Positions 8,183 through 18,300 of a DNA stretch of 36,807 bases are shown here, piece by piece. Within the stretch, counting starts at the first letter, position 1. Every line of letters begins with the position of its first letter. The DNA is from an uncultured Saprospiraceae bacterium (GTDB taxonomy: Bacteria > Bacteroidota > Bacteroidia > Chitinophagales > Saprospiraceae). The notes under the pieces are model-generated. The model was not told where the DNA came from and ran no database searches. It saw only the letters and a program-made list of their open reading frames with translations. Made by a program: the position numbers and the translations under genes. The stretch covers positions 1-36,807 of the forward strand of contig CAKZTD010000011.1 in NCBI GenBank assembly GCA_937921595.1, given 5' to 3'.

Positions 8183-9506
8183 TTTTGAAAAACATATCAA
8201 GGATTCGATGAATAATCCTCCAGAAGTTCCTTTTGATGAAGGGCTTTGGAATGATATGGAATCCCGACTCGATGGAGATAAGGAACGCAAGCCTGCTACA
8301 GGGTTTGGTTTTTTGCCTTTGTTATTATTGACACTCTTTACCACTAGTCTCGCTGGCTTCTTCTATTTTCAAAATTATAAAGCTATGGAAAGACTTGATG
8401 AATTGGAACAACAATTAAATCATCAAGAGGAAGTCAAAGAGGTTGCTGTTACTGAAAAACATGTAACAGTAATATATGATACTATCTATAATAGGATTAT
8501 CGTTAATCAAGTTCAGCAGTCAAATTATATTCCATCAGGAAATACTCAAACAAATAAAAATATTAAAAGTGCTGCGCCGTATTTATTTACTCCGGGTAAT
8601 AGCACGACATCTATTGATTTTCGAAAGGCGGTAGATTTTTCTGCTTTTGATTATGCTGGTATTACAAAAAGGTATGGTCAAGAAAGCTTGTTGAATTTAG
8701 TTGTTAAAGAGAAGATGACAGTCGAAGCTTATCTAGCTTCCTTGCCAAATTTTGATTCTTCCGTTGCTGGAATAGCTTCTTTAACCGCTTCGAACCTAAA
8801 AATTGATCGGGAAATATCACTTCCGCCAATTAAAATTTTAGAGAAGAAGCAAAAGAAAAAATTAAGAATTTATTTGAAAGAAATGAAGCCAACTGATTTT
8901 GCGCTTTCAGGAACTACAGGTACCTTTGCGTCGCTAAATCTGGGAGGGAATGGATTTAATCTGAGGGGAACCTTTCAAGGGGAGTTAAATTTTGGAAAAA
9001 GATTTAGTCTTTTGGCAGGAGGAGAGTACTTTTCAAATGACTTTAGTAAAAAAGTTGGAATCGATGAAATAGGGACACCGGATGGGTTTCCTGACATTCC
9101 AGCCAATAGTTCAGAAGATAAATTGTTGAACATCCAAGGGGATTTCAATTATTTTCAAATTCCTTTCGGGGTTAAATATGTCGTTTTCCCGAGAAGATAT
9201 TTTTATCCATATGTTGCGGGAGGATTGATTGCAGGAAGAACTACACGATCACGATTAGAATATACTTATGAACGGTCTGCATCACCTCCAGGAGTTGAAT
9301 ATTCAGTGAGTAGAGGGCAGTTGCTGCCAAGAACGTTTGAGATGAGTGCTTTTTGGAGTACTGTAGGATTTCAGGTTTCATTAAATAGAAACTGGAGTAT
9401 ACTCATGGAAGGAAGCTCACAGTTTGATCTGAAGAAAGGAGTTTATAAGTATGAAAACTTATCTATTTTAAAATTAAGTGCCGGGTTCCGGTATCGATTT
9501 AGATAA
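8172..9506 (+). CDS. one-helix membrane protein with C-terminal beta-barrel, probable sigma-factor partner
   Basis: A 444-residue protein whose ATG lies inside the end of the sigma-factor gene. Residues 1-40 form a soluble acidic segment (PPEVPFDEGLWNDMESRL) of the kind seen in Bacteroidota proteins coded next to ECF factors. Residues about 43-65 form one transmembrane helix (LPLLLLTLFTTSLAGFFYF). A short coiled coil and a low-complexity linker follow, and the part from about residue 240 is made of alternating strands (GEYFSNDF, FQIPFGVKYVVF, YPYVAGGLIAGR) and ends LSAGFRYRFR, as in outer-membrane beta-barrels. The likely role is an anti-sigma or envelope sensor that holds the factor at the inner membrane. 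There is no classical zinc anti-sigma motif. The mix of an inner-membrane helix and a barrel fold is odd. Confidence 0.75.
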   Translation: MGNDFEKHIKDSMNNPPEVPFDEGLWNDMESRLDGDKERKPATGFGFLPLLLLTLFTTSLAGFFYFQNYKAMERLDELEQQLNHQEEVKEVAVTEKHVTVIYDTIYNRIIVNQVQQSNYIPSGNTQTNKNIKSAAPYLFTPGNSTTSIDFRKAVDFSAFDYAGITKRYGQESLLNLVVKEKMTVEAYLASLPNFDSSVAGIASLTASNLKIDREISLPPIKILEKKQKKKLRIYLKEMKPTDFALSGTTGTFASLNLGGNGFNLRGTFQGELNFGKRFSLLAGGEYFSNDFSKKVGIDEIGTPDGFPDIPANSSEDKLLNIQGDFNYFQIPFGVKYVVFPRRYFYPYVAGGLIAGRTTRSRLEYTYERSASPPGVEYSVSRGQLLPRTFEMSAFWSTVGFQVSLNRNWSILMEGSSQFDLKKGVYKYENLSILKLSAGFRYRFR

Positions 9507-9571
9507 GAACAATCAAAGAAAAATCCCTAATTAATTATTGAGGCTTTACAAAAAAGACTGCTAAAAATATC

Positions 9572-9605
9572 TTGAAGCAGTATAAAATTTTATTGTCTAA
9601 TTTTT
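9572..9605 (+). promoter_or_regulatory. possible promoter for the glycosyltransferase gene
   Basis: TTG at 9572-9574 is followed after 23 bases by TAATTTTT at 9598-9605, one base off the Bacteroidota -7 consensus and 31 bases before the ATG. Weak but well placed. Confidence 0.3.
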
Positions 9606-9636
9606 AGAAGAAAGAGATCAGCGTTTTAATAAGACT

Positions 9637-11175
9637 ATGGACTTTACAATATTTAATAAGCAAAAAACATCGCTCAATAATCTACTTGAAAAAGATAATG
9701 TTCAATTATGGATCATGTTCATTTTTGGCTTGCTTGCTTATTCATTCGTTCACGTTAATTATAATATTTACTACGTCGATGATTCTTGGGTTATTTCAAA
9801 TGTTTGGAATATCACAAGGCTAGGGATTGCGGAAGATTTGGTATTTATAGAACCGGACGAAAGTGGTTATGCTCAATACTTTGGACTTACCTATGCTTTT
9901 ATCATGGGACATATTTTGAATTTCATCGGATGGACAAAGAGTAATGTTTTTCTGATTAATTCTACACTGATTTGGAGTGCAGCAATCGTATGGTATCACA
10001 TCCTAAAAGAACTTCCTTTTTCCAGAAGAATAGCAAAACTGATATTAGTTTTTCTACCTATTTTTCCTCCTTTCTTTTTTGCTGCTCACTGTGGTCGACC
10101 TGAGGCATTTACAGTATTTATTGTTGCAATGCAATTTTTGTTGTTTATTCGAAAACGATATTTCCTTGCTGCTTTATTGACCGGTTTTGCTTTCGAAGCG
10201 CACATCATGGGAGCACTTGGATTGTTCTATCTATTAGCTTATGTTATTTATAAAAAGGAAGAATTGTTCTTTGTGAAGGAAGAACGAAATCGAATGGTTT
10301 CTCGCTTCTTTTTAGGAGGGATTACTGCTCTGGGGTATTATTTCGCCTTGCATGGAAATCATTTTTCATGGGCGGAACTAACTGGAATTATTGGCCAGAA
10401 AAAAGACATGAGTACACCTCTGAATAATTATATTCTTAATTATTTTATGAATTATGACTGGTATTCAAGGGTTTGGGAATTTGCATTGTTTCTGACAGGT
10501 ACGGTTTTGTATTTTCGAAAAGGCTTGTTTAAAAATAATCGCTTTTTGACAATTCTTCTTGTCGTGCTTTTAATATCAACACTCATTACCAGAAGAGAAA
10601 ATAAGAATTATTTGGTGTATATTTTTCCAGCATTCATGTTGATGTATTTTTACACTTTTGAACAGTTGGGTAAAATGCGATTGTTTCTAAAATCCTTAGT
10701 CGTTTGCATGAGCCTTTATTATGGCTTGCATTTCTGTTTTAATAACTCTTACGATTTTGAAAAGATCGTACTGGATGTGAATGAAGAATTGAAGGATAAA
10801 GATTTACCGATTGTTGGTGCGCCAGATTTTTGGTTTGCGTCCAAGGAAAATAAATTTATCCCGATGCATTATCGAAAGAAAAAAAGCCTACATGCTTTAG
10901 ATAAATTTTATTTGATACAGTCCGATTATCTGAGTGATCGATGTAAGCTTTATAATGAGATGATGGCTTACTATAAAACGAATTATAATGTCGTTTTGGT
11001 AGAAGAGGTTTCTGCTTTTAATGATAATAATATTCAAATCTGGTCTTGCGAAAAAATAGATTCCCCGCATCCATTGTTCGTCCGAAAAGAAAACACAGAG
11101 TGGAAGTACCAGTCTTCTAAAAATCTATTAGAATCACAAGGATATTTATTGCGTCGTGAATGGAAAGCCGATTAA
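9637..11175 (+). CDS. GT-C family (ArnT/PMT-like) integral membrane glycosyltransferase
   Basis: A 512-residue polytopic membrane protein with about 9-11 hydrophobic helices between residues 24 and 365 and a soluble C-terminal part of about 140 residues. The first extramembrane loop carries YYVDDSW with adjacent acidic residues (Asp48, Asp49), the position of the catalytic or metal-binding acidic motif in GT-C enzymes, and a GRPEAFT motif follows a later helix. Such enzymes transfer a sugar from a polyprenyl-phosphate donor to a lipid, glycan or protein on the periplasmic side. The acceptor cannot be told. Its place between two giant exported proteins makes glycosylation of surface molecules a plausible role, but that is inference. 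Confidence 0.72.
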   Translation: MDFTIFNKQKTSLNNLLEKDNVQLWIMFIFGLLAYSFVHVNYNIYYVDDSWVISNVWNITRLGIAEDLVFIEPDESGYAQYFGLTYAFIMGHILNFIGWTKSNVFLINSTLIWSAAIVWYHILKELPFSRRIAKLILVFLPIFPPFFFAAHCGRPEAFTVFIVAMQFLLFIRKRYFLAALLTGFAFEAHIMGALGLFYLLAYVIYKKEELFFVKEERNRMVSRFFLGGITALGYYFALHGNHFSWAELTGIIGQKKDMSTPLNNYILNYFMNYDWYSRVWEFALFLTGTVLYFRKGLFKNNRFLTILLVVLLISTLITRRENKNYLVYIFPAFMLMYFYTFEQLGKMRLFLKSLVVCMSLYYGLHFCFNNSYDFEKIVLDVNEELKDKDLPIVGAPDFWFASKENKFIPMHYRKKKSLHALDKFYLIQSDYLSDRCKLYNEMMAYYKTNYNVVLVEEVSAFNDNNIQIWSCEKIDSPHPLFVRKENTEWKYQSSKNLLESQGYLLRREWKAD

Positions 11176-11240
11176 CCCTTTTTTCTAGTTAATCAAAATC
11201 AACAGTTACTACTATGTTTTTATGTGCCTTATGCGGTTCA

Positions 11241-11265
11241 AAAAAAAACATCTTATATAGAAGAT
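11241..11265 (-). terminator. weak terminator of the second CotH gene
   Basis: On the minus strand a 5-base stem (ATCTT, loop CTATAT, AAGAT) is followed by a run of T (the A tract at 11241-11248). The stem is short, so the call is tentative. Nothing else is visible between the convergent genes ending at 11175 and 11330. Confidence 0.35.
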
Positions 11266-11329
11266 TAAAAAACCATATTTCAGTTTTAAACCATCCCTAC
11301 CTAAATCATATCGATATTCCAAATAAGAC

Positions 11330-14300
11330 TTAATCCACCAATTTTACAAAGCGCTCCGTCTTAAATCGATCATCCTTCGTGGTCAAAGTTAGATAGTAAA
11401 ATCCATTAGGAATGCTTTTCAAATCAATTTGATAAACAGTCGGAAAGTTATCTATTTTTTCAAAATTCAAAACCTCTCCAAGTTGATTATAAATGCTAAT
11501 TGAAATAGCATCGCCTTCAAAATCTGGAGCCTCCAAATAAAGAACATCTTCTGTTGGATTTGGATAAATATTAATCACCGTATCATCTGGCAATTCATTA
11601 ACCGCATCCGGTTCTTCGATTTCTTCTTCTTCAAAAATAGGCGTCAAAACCGCATCTCCATTTGCAATAAATTCAATAACGGCTGTGCTATCTCCCGTTT
11701 CCAACCAATGTGAAAATTCATATCCTTCTTTAGCGACAGCAGTAAGTCTAATTGGTAAGCCAGTATAATAAGTACCGGAATAATTATATGGAATTTCCAT
11801 GTTTTTCCAATGAATTAGAACATCCCCATTCGTATTGGCATCATAATTAAACGAAAGCTCATAAGTGTCGCCCAATCCAAAATTAATGACCAATTGCTCA
11901 TAAAAATAAGGTGGACGATCTCTGAAGAAATTACGATACTTAGAAAGGTTATCTGCCCAAATATCATAATCTGTTAAATAAGGATTGTCAAACAACCATC
12001 GTTCAACATGCGCTGCAATTTCTAAATCAATCTCATTGGCAGCTTCATCTATGATCGCATGGGCACGCTCTTCATTAAAAATTAATTCCATAAAAGTACA
12101 ACTCCGTTGAATGAACTCGTCTTGAAAATCTTGGTTTTCAATAACTCTTCGGAACGGTAAAGTTGCTCGATTATCATTTGGCCATCCTTCCAATGTTGGA
12201 TCTAAAACTTCAACGATCCGATCCCACATATCACCATTAGGTGAAGTGTTGCCGTAGATGTTTGTCGTTATATCCGTATCCATATACATGTATCTCCACA
12301 TGCCATCTTCTTGTCTTGGACGCCAAAGCTGAACATTGTTTGATGGCCAATCCGCATTGCTGATGTAAAGCATCGAAATCCAATAATCTAAAAAATTATC
12401 AATTTCAAATTGAGTTTTTACATAGTCAAAATTTTGATCGACATTCAAATCATTTTCGGCCATGAAATCATATAGATTATTATAATGGATGTCATCACCT
12501 TCTTTGATATCTGTTTCGACTCGTGGACGTTTCAATAAATCAATTTCTTTTTCGTCAACATCATATAAGGTTTTGAAATAATCAGTACTGTATAGTTCTC
12601 TGAAATTTTGAATGCCCCAATATTCTCCATTGATGTAAACGAGTGTAGGACGCATACTTTGGTGTTCAACATCTGTTACCTCTGCAAGGATACGTTGGTT
12701 GACTCCATCTCTCAACATGGTACTTCGATAATCCTGACCACTGTTTCTAAGTCTAAGTCTTTCATAACCATCGAAGTCTCTATTTGGAAACAATTGATAG
12801 TTGATATTGTCATCACCATACTGATTGCTACGAAGATAAAAGTTGAGACTTTTCAAGGCGTATTTTCTAGAACAATTTCCTGAGATTTTGACACCAGCAT
12901 TTACGGCAAAAGCAGTTTCGCCTGTAGTTTCGTGAAGGGTAATATGTACTGGACGTTCCCAGTCTTGCCAGAAGTTTGCAATGGTATCTCCACTACAGAA
13001 ACCAATCGATGTACCGTTAGTTCCGATCGTGTAAATACCAATTTCATCATCCCATAAATTATCTGGGTCAGTAGTGATCATCAAAACAGGAAGACTTGGG
13101 CTTGCGTCAAAAAGGTATGTCTTAGTTTCGACTTGACTTGGAGCAGCTCCAGTTTTATAAGCTCTAGCTCTTAGGCTTTGAGTATGATCAACAGTGACTG
13201 CTTGATTATATTGAAAAGCAGATTGATCAGGGATTGAACCATCAACGGTATAATATATGATCGCTGTTGGATCCTCATGAGTCATCTCTACCATTTGAGG
13301 TGTTTCAAAAACGCCATGATCTATCGACAACACTGGAGGTGCAATCCAGGAAAGTGCATTTTGATTGGCTGCAAGTGGTGTTGACGCTCCAAAGATGATC
13401 CAGTCGTTTGCGGCATCAGAAGATCTACCAGTAGAAGCTTTGAAAGGAACAGCTTGATAAGTGGTGGAGTCAATGATTTGAAATTCATTATTGATTCCTT
13501 GAACTAAAGCAAGTGTCTCTCCATTCGTTCCTAATTTAAAAGTAGCATGAAAGCCACCACGTTCTGGATCGTCATCCGCCCAGATTGTAGCATAGCCATT
13601 AGCTGGAATATTTTGGATGGAAGCAATCTGCCATTTGGAGAGATTGTTAATATCATCGGTTAGGTATAAGCCGCCTAGACTTACTGGAAAGTTATTACTA
13701 TTATAGATTTCAATCCAATCAGAAAAATTTCCTGTTTCATCGGTATACTCGGTGCCATTTGGAGATACTTCATTGATGTAAAGTCCAGAAACGGGGGAAG
13801 TAGGAACAGGGATCTGAGCTTGGATTTCAATCGTTGGAGGAAAACCCGAAGTAAAATTATGAGCTGATCGACTTCCTTCACCATTGATGATTATAGCGAT
13901 TGAATTTCCAGGGACCCAATTACTTTGGTCAATAGCTTCCTGAATGATCGTAGCAAGATTTGGTGTTTTTTGTTCTTCTCCCGCAAAATCCTGAATGGTC
14001 CATTCACCCGGTTCCCATATAACGCTATCTGTACTCAAGGGGCGAATAGAAAGGTTATAATTAACTTCTTCAAAAGGAATAGCATTTCCAGATATTTCAC
14101 TTCTAAGTCGAAGGTTTGAATAGCCAGTACTGTTGTCAGGGTTTTTAGTAGTAAACTGTACATGAGCGTTGGTGATGATCGCACCTTGAGGTATCTCAAT
14201 ATTATTAAACCTAATGCCAATCGTTTGGTTCGATGAAGCCTCAGTCATAGTCATACCGAAGCCATCAATTATAACGCCACCACTGGTATATCCAAATTGA

Positions 14301-14872
14301 ATGGCATCGTCATTTACGCTTTCTACAACAGTATTGATCGTAGCAGGGAAAGTTAAATTGGAAAGTGGAATTTCATTACTAGAGCCTGGAGTAGTAGATA
14401 TAAAATTCTGGAAATCCGGGCCACCATTTAGAATCCGACCGTAAGAAATATTTGTACTTTGGTTTCCAAAAATAATTTGATCAATTACTGTCAACCCATC
14501 TGGGTTCGTAAGCGTAATCGATTCACCACTGCTACTTAATTTAAAATCCAAATGGAGCTCTCCTTCTTGAGGATCTTTATCTGCCCAAAGTAAGAGGAAA
14601 TCTCCAGCAGGAATAGTTGTCAAGGTAGAATTTGTTGTGGGAATTTGCCAAAGTGTAAGGTCCGTTTCATCATCTGACAAAAAGTAACCTCCGATATCTA
14701 CGGGGTTTGTTCCAGCATTATATATTTCAATCCAATCTTCAAAGCTTCCTTGCTCGTCTGCGATTGTTGAGGCATTATCGGCCATGCATTCATTGATGTA
14801 CAATTGTCCGAATGTAGATTGGCAAGTAAATAAGACAAAACACAGTATGAAGAGATTCGGGAGAATTCTCAT
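11330..14872 (-). CDS. secreted lamin-tail/CotH-kinase protein, T9SS cargo (short paralog)
   Basis: A 1180-residue paralog of the 1972-residue protein at 1219-7137, colinear with it through the first 1085 residues. Signal peptide 1-22; lamin tail domain to about 160; DNRLRE-like beta domain about 170-355; second lamin tail about 365-500 (LYINEVSPNGTEY, FSDWIEIYN); chitobiase C-terminal-like module about 510-590; CotH kinase about 590-975; InlB B-repeat-like domain about 1000-1085; then directly the Por sorting domain (INIYPNPTEDVLYL) to the end. The calcium, GEVED and HYR modules of the long paralog are absent. The kinase keeps INGEYWGIQNFRE near 744 with the conserved Glu, and MDTDITTN near 860. 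It is thus the better candidate for an active kinase of the pair. Short Glu-rich hinge (EEEEIEE) before the sorting domain. Confidence 0.93.
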   Translation of the reverse strand: MRILPNLFILCFVLFTCQSTFGQLYINECMADNASTIADEQGSFEDWIEIYNAGTNPVDIGGYFLSDDETDLTLWQIPTTNSTLTTIPAGDFLLLWADKDPQEGELHLDFKLSSSGESITLTNPDGLTVIDQIIFGNQSTNISYGRILNGGPDFQNFISTTPGSSNEIPLSNLTFPATINTVVESVNDDAIQFGYTSGGVIIDGFGMTMTEASSNQTIGIRFNNIEIPQGAIITNAHVQFTTKNPDNSTGYSNLRLRSEISGNAIPFEEVNYNLSIRPLSTDSVIWEPGEWTIQDFAGEEQKTPNLATIIQEAIDQSNWVPGNSIAIIINGEGSRSAHNFTSGFPPTIEIQAQIPVPTSPVSGLYINEVSPNGTEYTDETGNFSDWIEIYNSNNFPVSLGGLYLTDDINNLSKWQIASIQNIPANGYATIWADDDPERGGFHATFKLGTNGETLALVQGINNEFQIIDSTTYQAVPFKASTGRSSDAANDWIIFGASTPLAANQNALSWIAPPVLSIDHGVFETPQMVEMTHEDPTAIIYYTVDGSIPDQSAFQYNQAVTVDHTQSLRARAYKTGAAPSQVETKTYLFDASPSLPVLMITTDPDNLWDDEIGIYTIGTNGTSIGFCSGDTIANFWQDWERPVHITLHETTGETAFAVNAGVKISGNCSRKYALKSLNFYLRSNQYGDDNINYQLFPNRDFDGYERLRLRNSGQDYRSTMLRDGVNQRILAEVTDVEHQSMRPTLVYINGEYWGIQNFRELYSTDYFKTLYDVDEKEIDLLKRPRVETDIKEGDDIHYNNLYDFMAENDLNVDQNFDYVKTQFEIDNFLDYWISMLYISNADWPSNNVQLWRPRQEDGMWRYMYMDTDITTNIYGNTSPNGDMWDRIVEVLDPTLEGWPNDNRATLPFRRVIENQDFQDEFIQRSCTFMELIFNEERAHAIIDEAANEIDLEIAAHVERWLFDNPYLTDYDIWADNLSKYRNFFRDRPPYFYEQLVINFGLGDTYELSFNYDANTNGDVLIHWKNMEIPYNYSGTYYTGLPIRLTAVAKEGYEFSHWLETGDSTAVIEFIANGDAVLTPIFEEEEIEEPDAVNELPDDTVINIYPNPTEDVLYLEAPDFEGDAISISIYNQLGEVLNFEKIDNFPTVYQIDLKSIPNGFYYLTLTTKDDRFKTERFVKLVD

Positions 14873-14926
14873 GATTATTATTTGGATTATGTTTTAAATA
14901 AATAAAAAATGTAGGCTAGTGCCTTA

Positions 14927-14934
14927 CAAAGATA
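14927..14934 (-). promoter_or_regulatory. -7 promoter box for the second CotH gene
   Basis: The minus strand reads TATCTTTG, the same -7 box as upstream of the long paralog, about 55 bases before the start codon. I see no matching TTG at the expected -33 spacing. Confidence 0.4.
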
Positions 14935-14996
14935 ATTCTTAATTCTTATCGGTTAGATTATGGGATACTACTAAGAGTAAAGGGCATTTCATTGCT

Positions 14997-15027
14997 CTAC
15001 TTTTTTCTTGATGAAAGAAAAAAGTAG
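14997..15027. repeat. 13-base-pair perfect inverted repeat between divergent CotH genes
   Basis: CTACTTTTTTCTT, a GATGA loop, then the exact reverse complement. It lies in the 490-base gap between divergent genes, where a terminator is not needed, and has no T run beyond the stem on either strand. The rest of the gap (14873-15361) shows only the two promoter boxes. Confidence 0.6.
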
Positions 15028-15244
15028 TAGGTTTTTAAGTAGGAAATCAATTACAGATTTATGGTTTTAGAAAATCCTTGATGTAGGTTTTACAAGGAAA
15101 CGTAACAATGTTGCTACAAAATAAACAATAATTAAACTAAATAGCAATTTTATAAACCATTAAAATAAGAAGTAAGTTGGCGTAATTGGAACGGGACTAC
15201 TCCTTTTCTTAAAAATAATCAGCGTATAAAATTATTTTTTTAAG

Positions 15245-15252
15245 TATATTTG
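15245..15252 (+). promoter_or_regulatory. possible -7 box for the third CotH gene
   Basis: TATATTTG matches TAnnTTTG, about 110 bases before the start codon. The upstream -33 region is T-rich without a clear TTG, so the call is tentative. Confidence 0.35.
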
Positions 15253-15361
15253 TTATCGTTTTACGAAGCTTTTATACTTCCCACCATTTTAAAGTAAAAA
15301 TTACCCGTTTATATTTAGCAGGTTTAATCTTAATAGGATTGAAAATTGCAATACACTCATT

Positions 15362-18300
15362 ATGAAATGTAATACCTTCTTTATGCGCTCATTATACACG
15401 AAGAATAAATGCTATATTGTTTTGTTGGGTTTGATTTTTAATCTGACGATACTCTCAGGGCAATCCCTTTACATCAATGAGTTTATGGCTGGAAACACCA
15501 TGATTCCAGATGAATTTGGAGAATTTGATGATTGGATTGAATTATATAATGGAGGACCGACGCCGATTGATATTAATGGATATTTTTTATCAGACGATAT
15601 TTCAAATCCCTTGTTTTTTCAGATTGACACGTCTGTAATTATTGATCCAGGAGGATTTATTTTGTTATGGGCGGATAAAGACCCCGAGCAAGGGAAGCTA
15701 CATCTAGATTTTAAATTGTCGGCTACCGGAGAGCAAATTTCAGTCATGTCATCTTTTGGAGAGTTTACGGATTCTCTGACTTATCCTATGCAAATCGATG
15801 ATATTTCTTCAGGAAGAGCACCAGATGGGAGTAGTAATTTTTTCTTTTTCACAGATCCGACACCAGGAGTGAGTAACTCAACTTCTGGAAGTATTGGAAC
15901 AGCGGAAAATCCAACGCATAATTTTAATGGAGGCTTTTACGAGAATAATATTTCTCTGGAATTGAGTACAACAACTCCCGGAGGAATTGTTTATTACACC
16001 TTAGATGGAACCGATCCTGAAGAAACATCAACACCTTATGTTAATCCAATTAGTATTAATTCGTCAACGGTTGTAAGAAGTAAAGTTTTTGCAAGTGATT
16101 ACCTTCCTAGTGATATTATTAGTCATGAGTATTTTATAAATGAAGATTACACCTTACCGGTAATTTCGATTGTAACAGATCCAGATAATATGTTTGGGCC
16201 AGATGGGATTTATTCTAATCCTGCGGAGAGTGGAGCTGCTTGGGAGCGATTTTGTCAAGTACAATATTTTAAAAATGATACTCTGGGTTTTTCAATTGAT
16301 TGTGGAATAAGAATTCAGGGGAGTAGTTCAGTAATCAATCCGAAGAAATCCTTTCGATTATATTTCGATGAAGACTATGGAGAGAATAGATTAGAGTATC
16401 CAATATTCGAAAATAACGAGGTAGCCGATTTTAAAAATTTAGTACTTCGTGCAAGTGCCGATGATGATATCTCCATGGCTAATGGAACACTTCTAAGAGA
16501 TCCTTTAGGTAATAGAGCGTATCAAAATTCAGATGGTTTAATTTCAGATGGAAATTGGGCGATTTTAAAAATAAATGGTGAATATTGGGGCATCTATGAG
16601 GTCAGAGAAAGTATAAATGATAAATTTATAGAATCTCATACTGGATGGAATAATTTTGATTTAATTCGATTTGAAGAAAATGGGCCAGACTTAAAGGCAG
16701 GAACCTGGGATGATTGGAATTTCCTTAGAAATTTTTTAGAAACGACAGATTTTTCAATAGAGTCAAATTATTTGCAAGCAACAGAATTAATTGATATAGA
16801 TAATCTTGTAAATATTCTGGCAGTTATTCAAACCAGTTCCTTTTCAGATTGGAGTGTTGGTGTTTATACTTATAAAAATAAAACCGTTGGTAAGAAATGG
16901 AAATACACGCTTTGGGATATGGAGGAAAGTCATATTTCACAAAGCTGGAATGCCCAAGCTGATTATGGAATGAACACACCGACTACTTGGGCTAATTTCA
17001 TTAATGCTGCTTTGACACCAAATGAAACTTTCCGTAATAAATTAGTTAACCGAACTGCCGATCTTTTAAATACTTCATACTTGCCTTCGGAAGCTTCTAC
17101 TTTCTTAAATGGAATAAAATTAGAAATTGAAGCAGAAATTCCTGGAGAATATAATCGTTGGAATTCCGGGATGAATATCAACGACTGGAATAATAATGTT
17201 GATAACATTCATACTTTTTTACAACAGCGACCAGATATACTTAGAACGGACATCGTTGATCATTATAGTTTTAATGACATCAATACAATCAATTTGGATA
17301 TTGTTGGATCAGGGGTCTTAGAGTTGAATACGATTGATATTTCCAGTTTTCCATGGTCTGGGATTTATTTTGAAAATATACCCGTGCCGATCAAAGCAGT
17401 TGCAGGTCCAGGATATGTTTTCTCTGGATGGAGTGATCCTACTTTGCCTAATGATCCTTCGATTGAAATCGCTTGGGCAGATACTTATGATTTGACTGCA
17501 TTCTTCACTCCTGGATCTACTCAGATAGCAGATGTAATTATAAATGAAATCAATTACAATAGTGCTATCGGAAATGATGCGGGAGATTGGGTCGAACTTT
17601 ATAATGCAAGTGGTGCTCCAGTTGATCTTTCTCTATGGTATTTTAAAGATGGAGGAAGCGATTATTTTAGTATTCCGGATGGGATGATGATTCCAACGGA
17701 TGGATATTTAGTTTTAGTAGAAGACAGCTTATTGTTTCAGACAGCTTACCCAAGCATAACAAATTTTATTGGAAATTTTGATGGGTTTAAATTGAGCAAT
17801 AATGGAGAATTTATTTCCATTTCAAATGCAGATGCTTCCTATCAAGATACGGTACATTATAATGATATTTCCCCTTGGCCAACAGAGCCGGATGGTACAG
17901 GTCCAACGCTACAATTAAGATCACCTGATTTAGATAATGCACTCGCTTCAAGTTGGAGTACTTTTGATCCGACTCCAGGATCTATGAACACCCAACCTTT
18001 AACACAGACCATTAATTTTTCAACGCTTACAGATAAACTAACAATAGATTTGCCTTTTGATATTTCTGCGATAGCAAGTTCTGGTTTAGCAATAAACTAT
18101 TCAATTGTATCTGGCCCTGCAACTATAAATGGGAATACAATTACCTTGAATGGCGTAGGAGGAACAGTAGTGGTTAGGGCATCACAAGGAGGAGATAATT
18201 TTTATTTTCCAGCAGCCAGTGTCGATCAATCTTTTGACGTTTTATTACAAAATCAAACCATTAGTTTTACGGGACTTCCTGATAAAATGACAACGGATAT

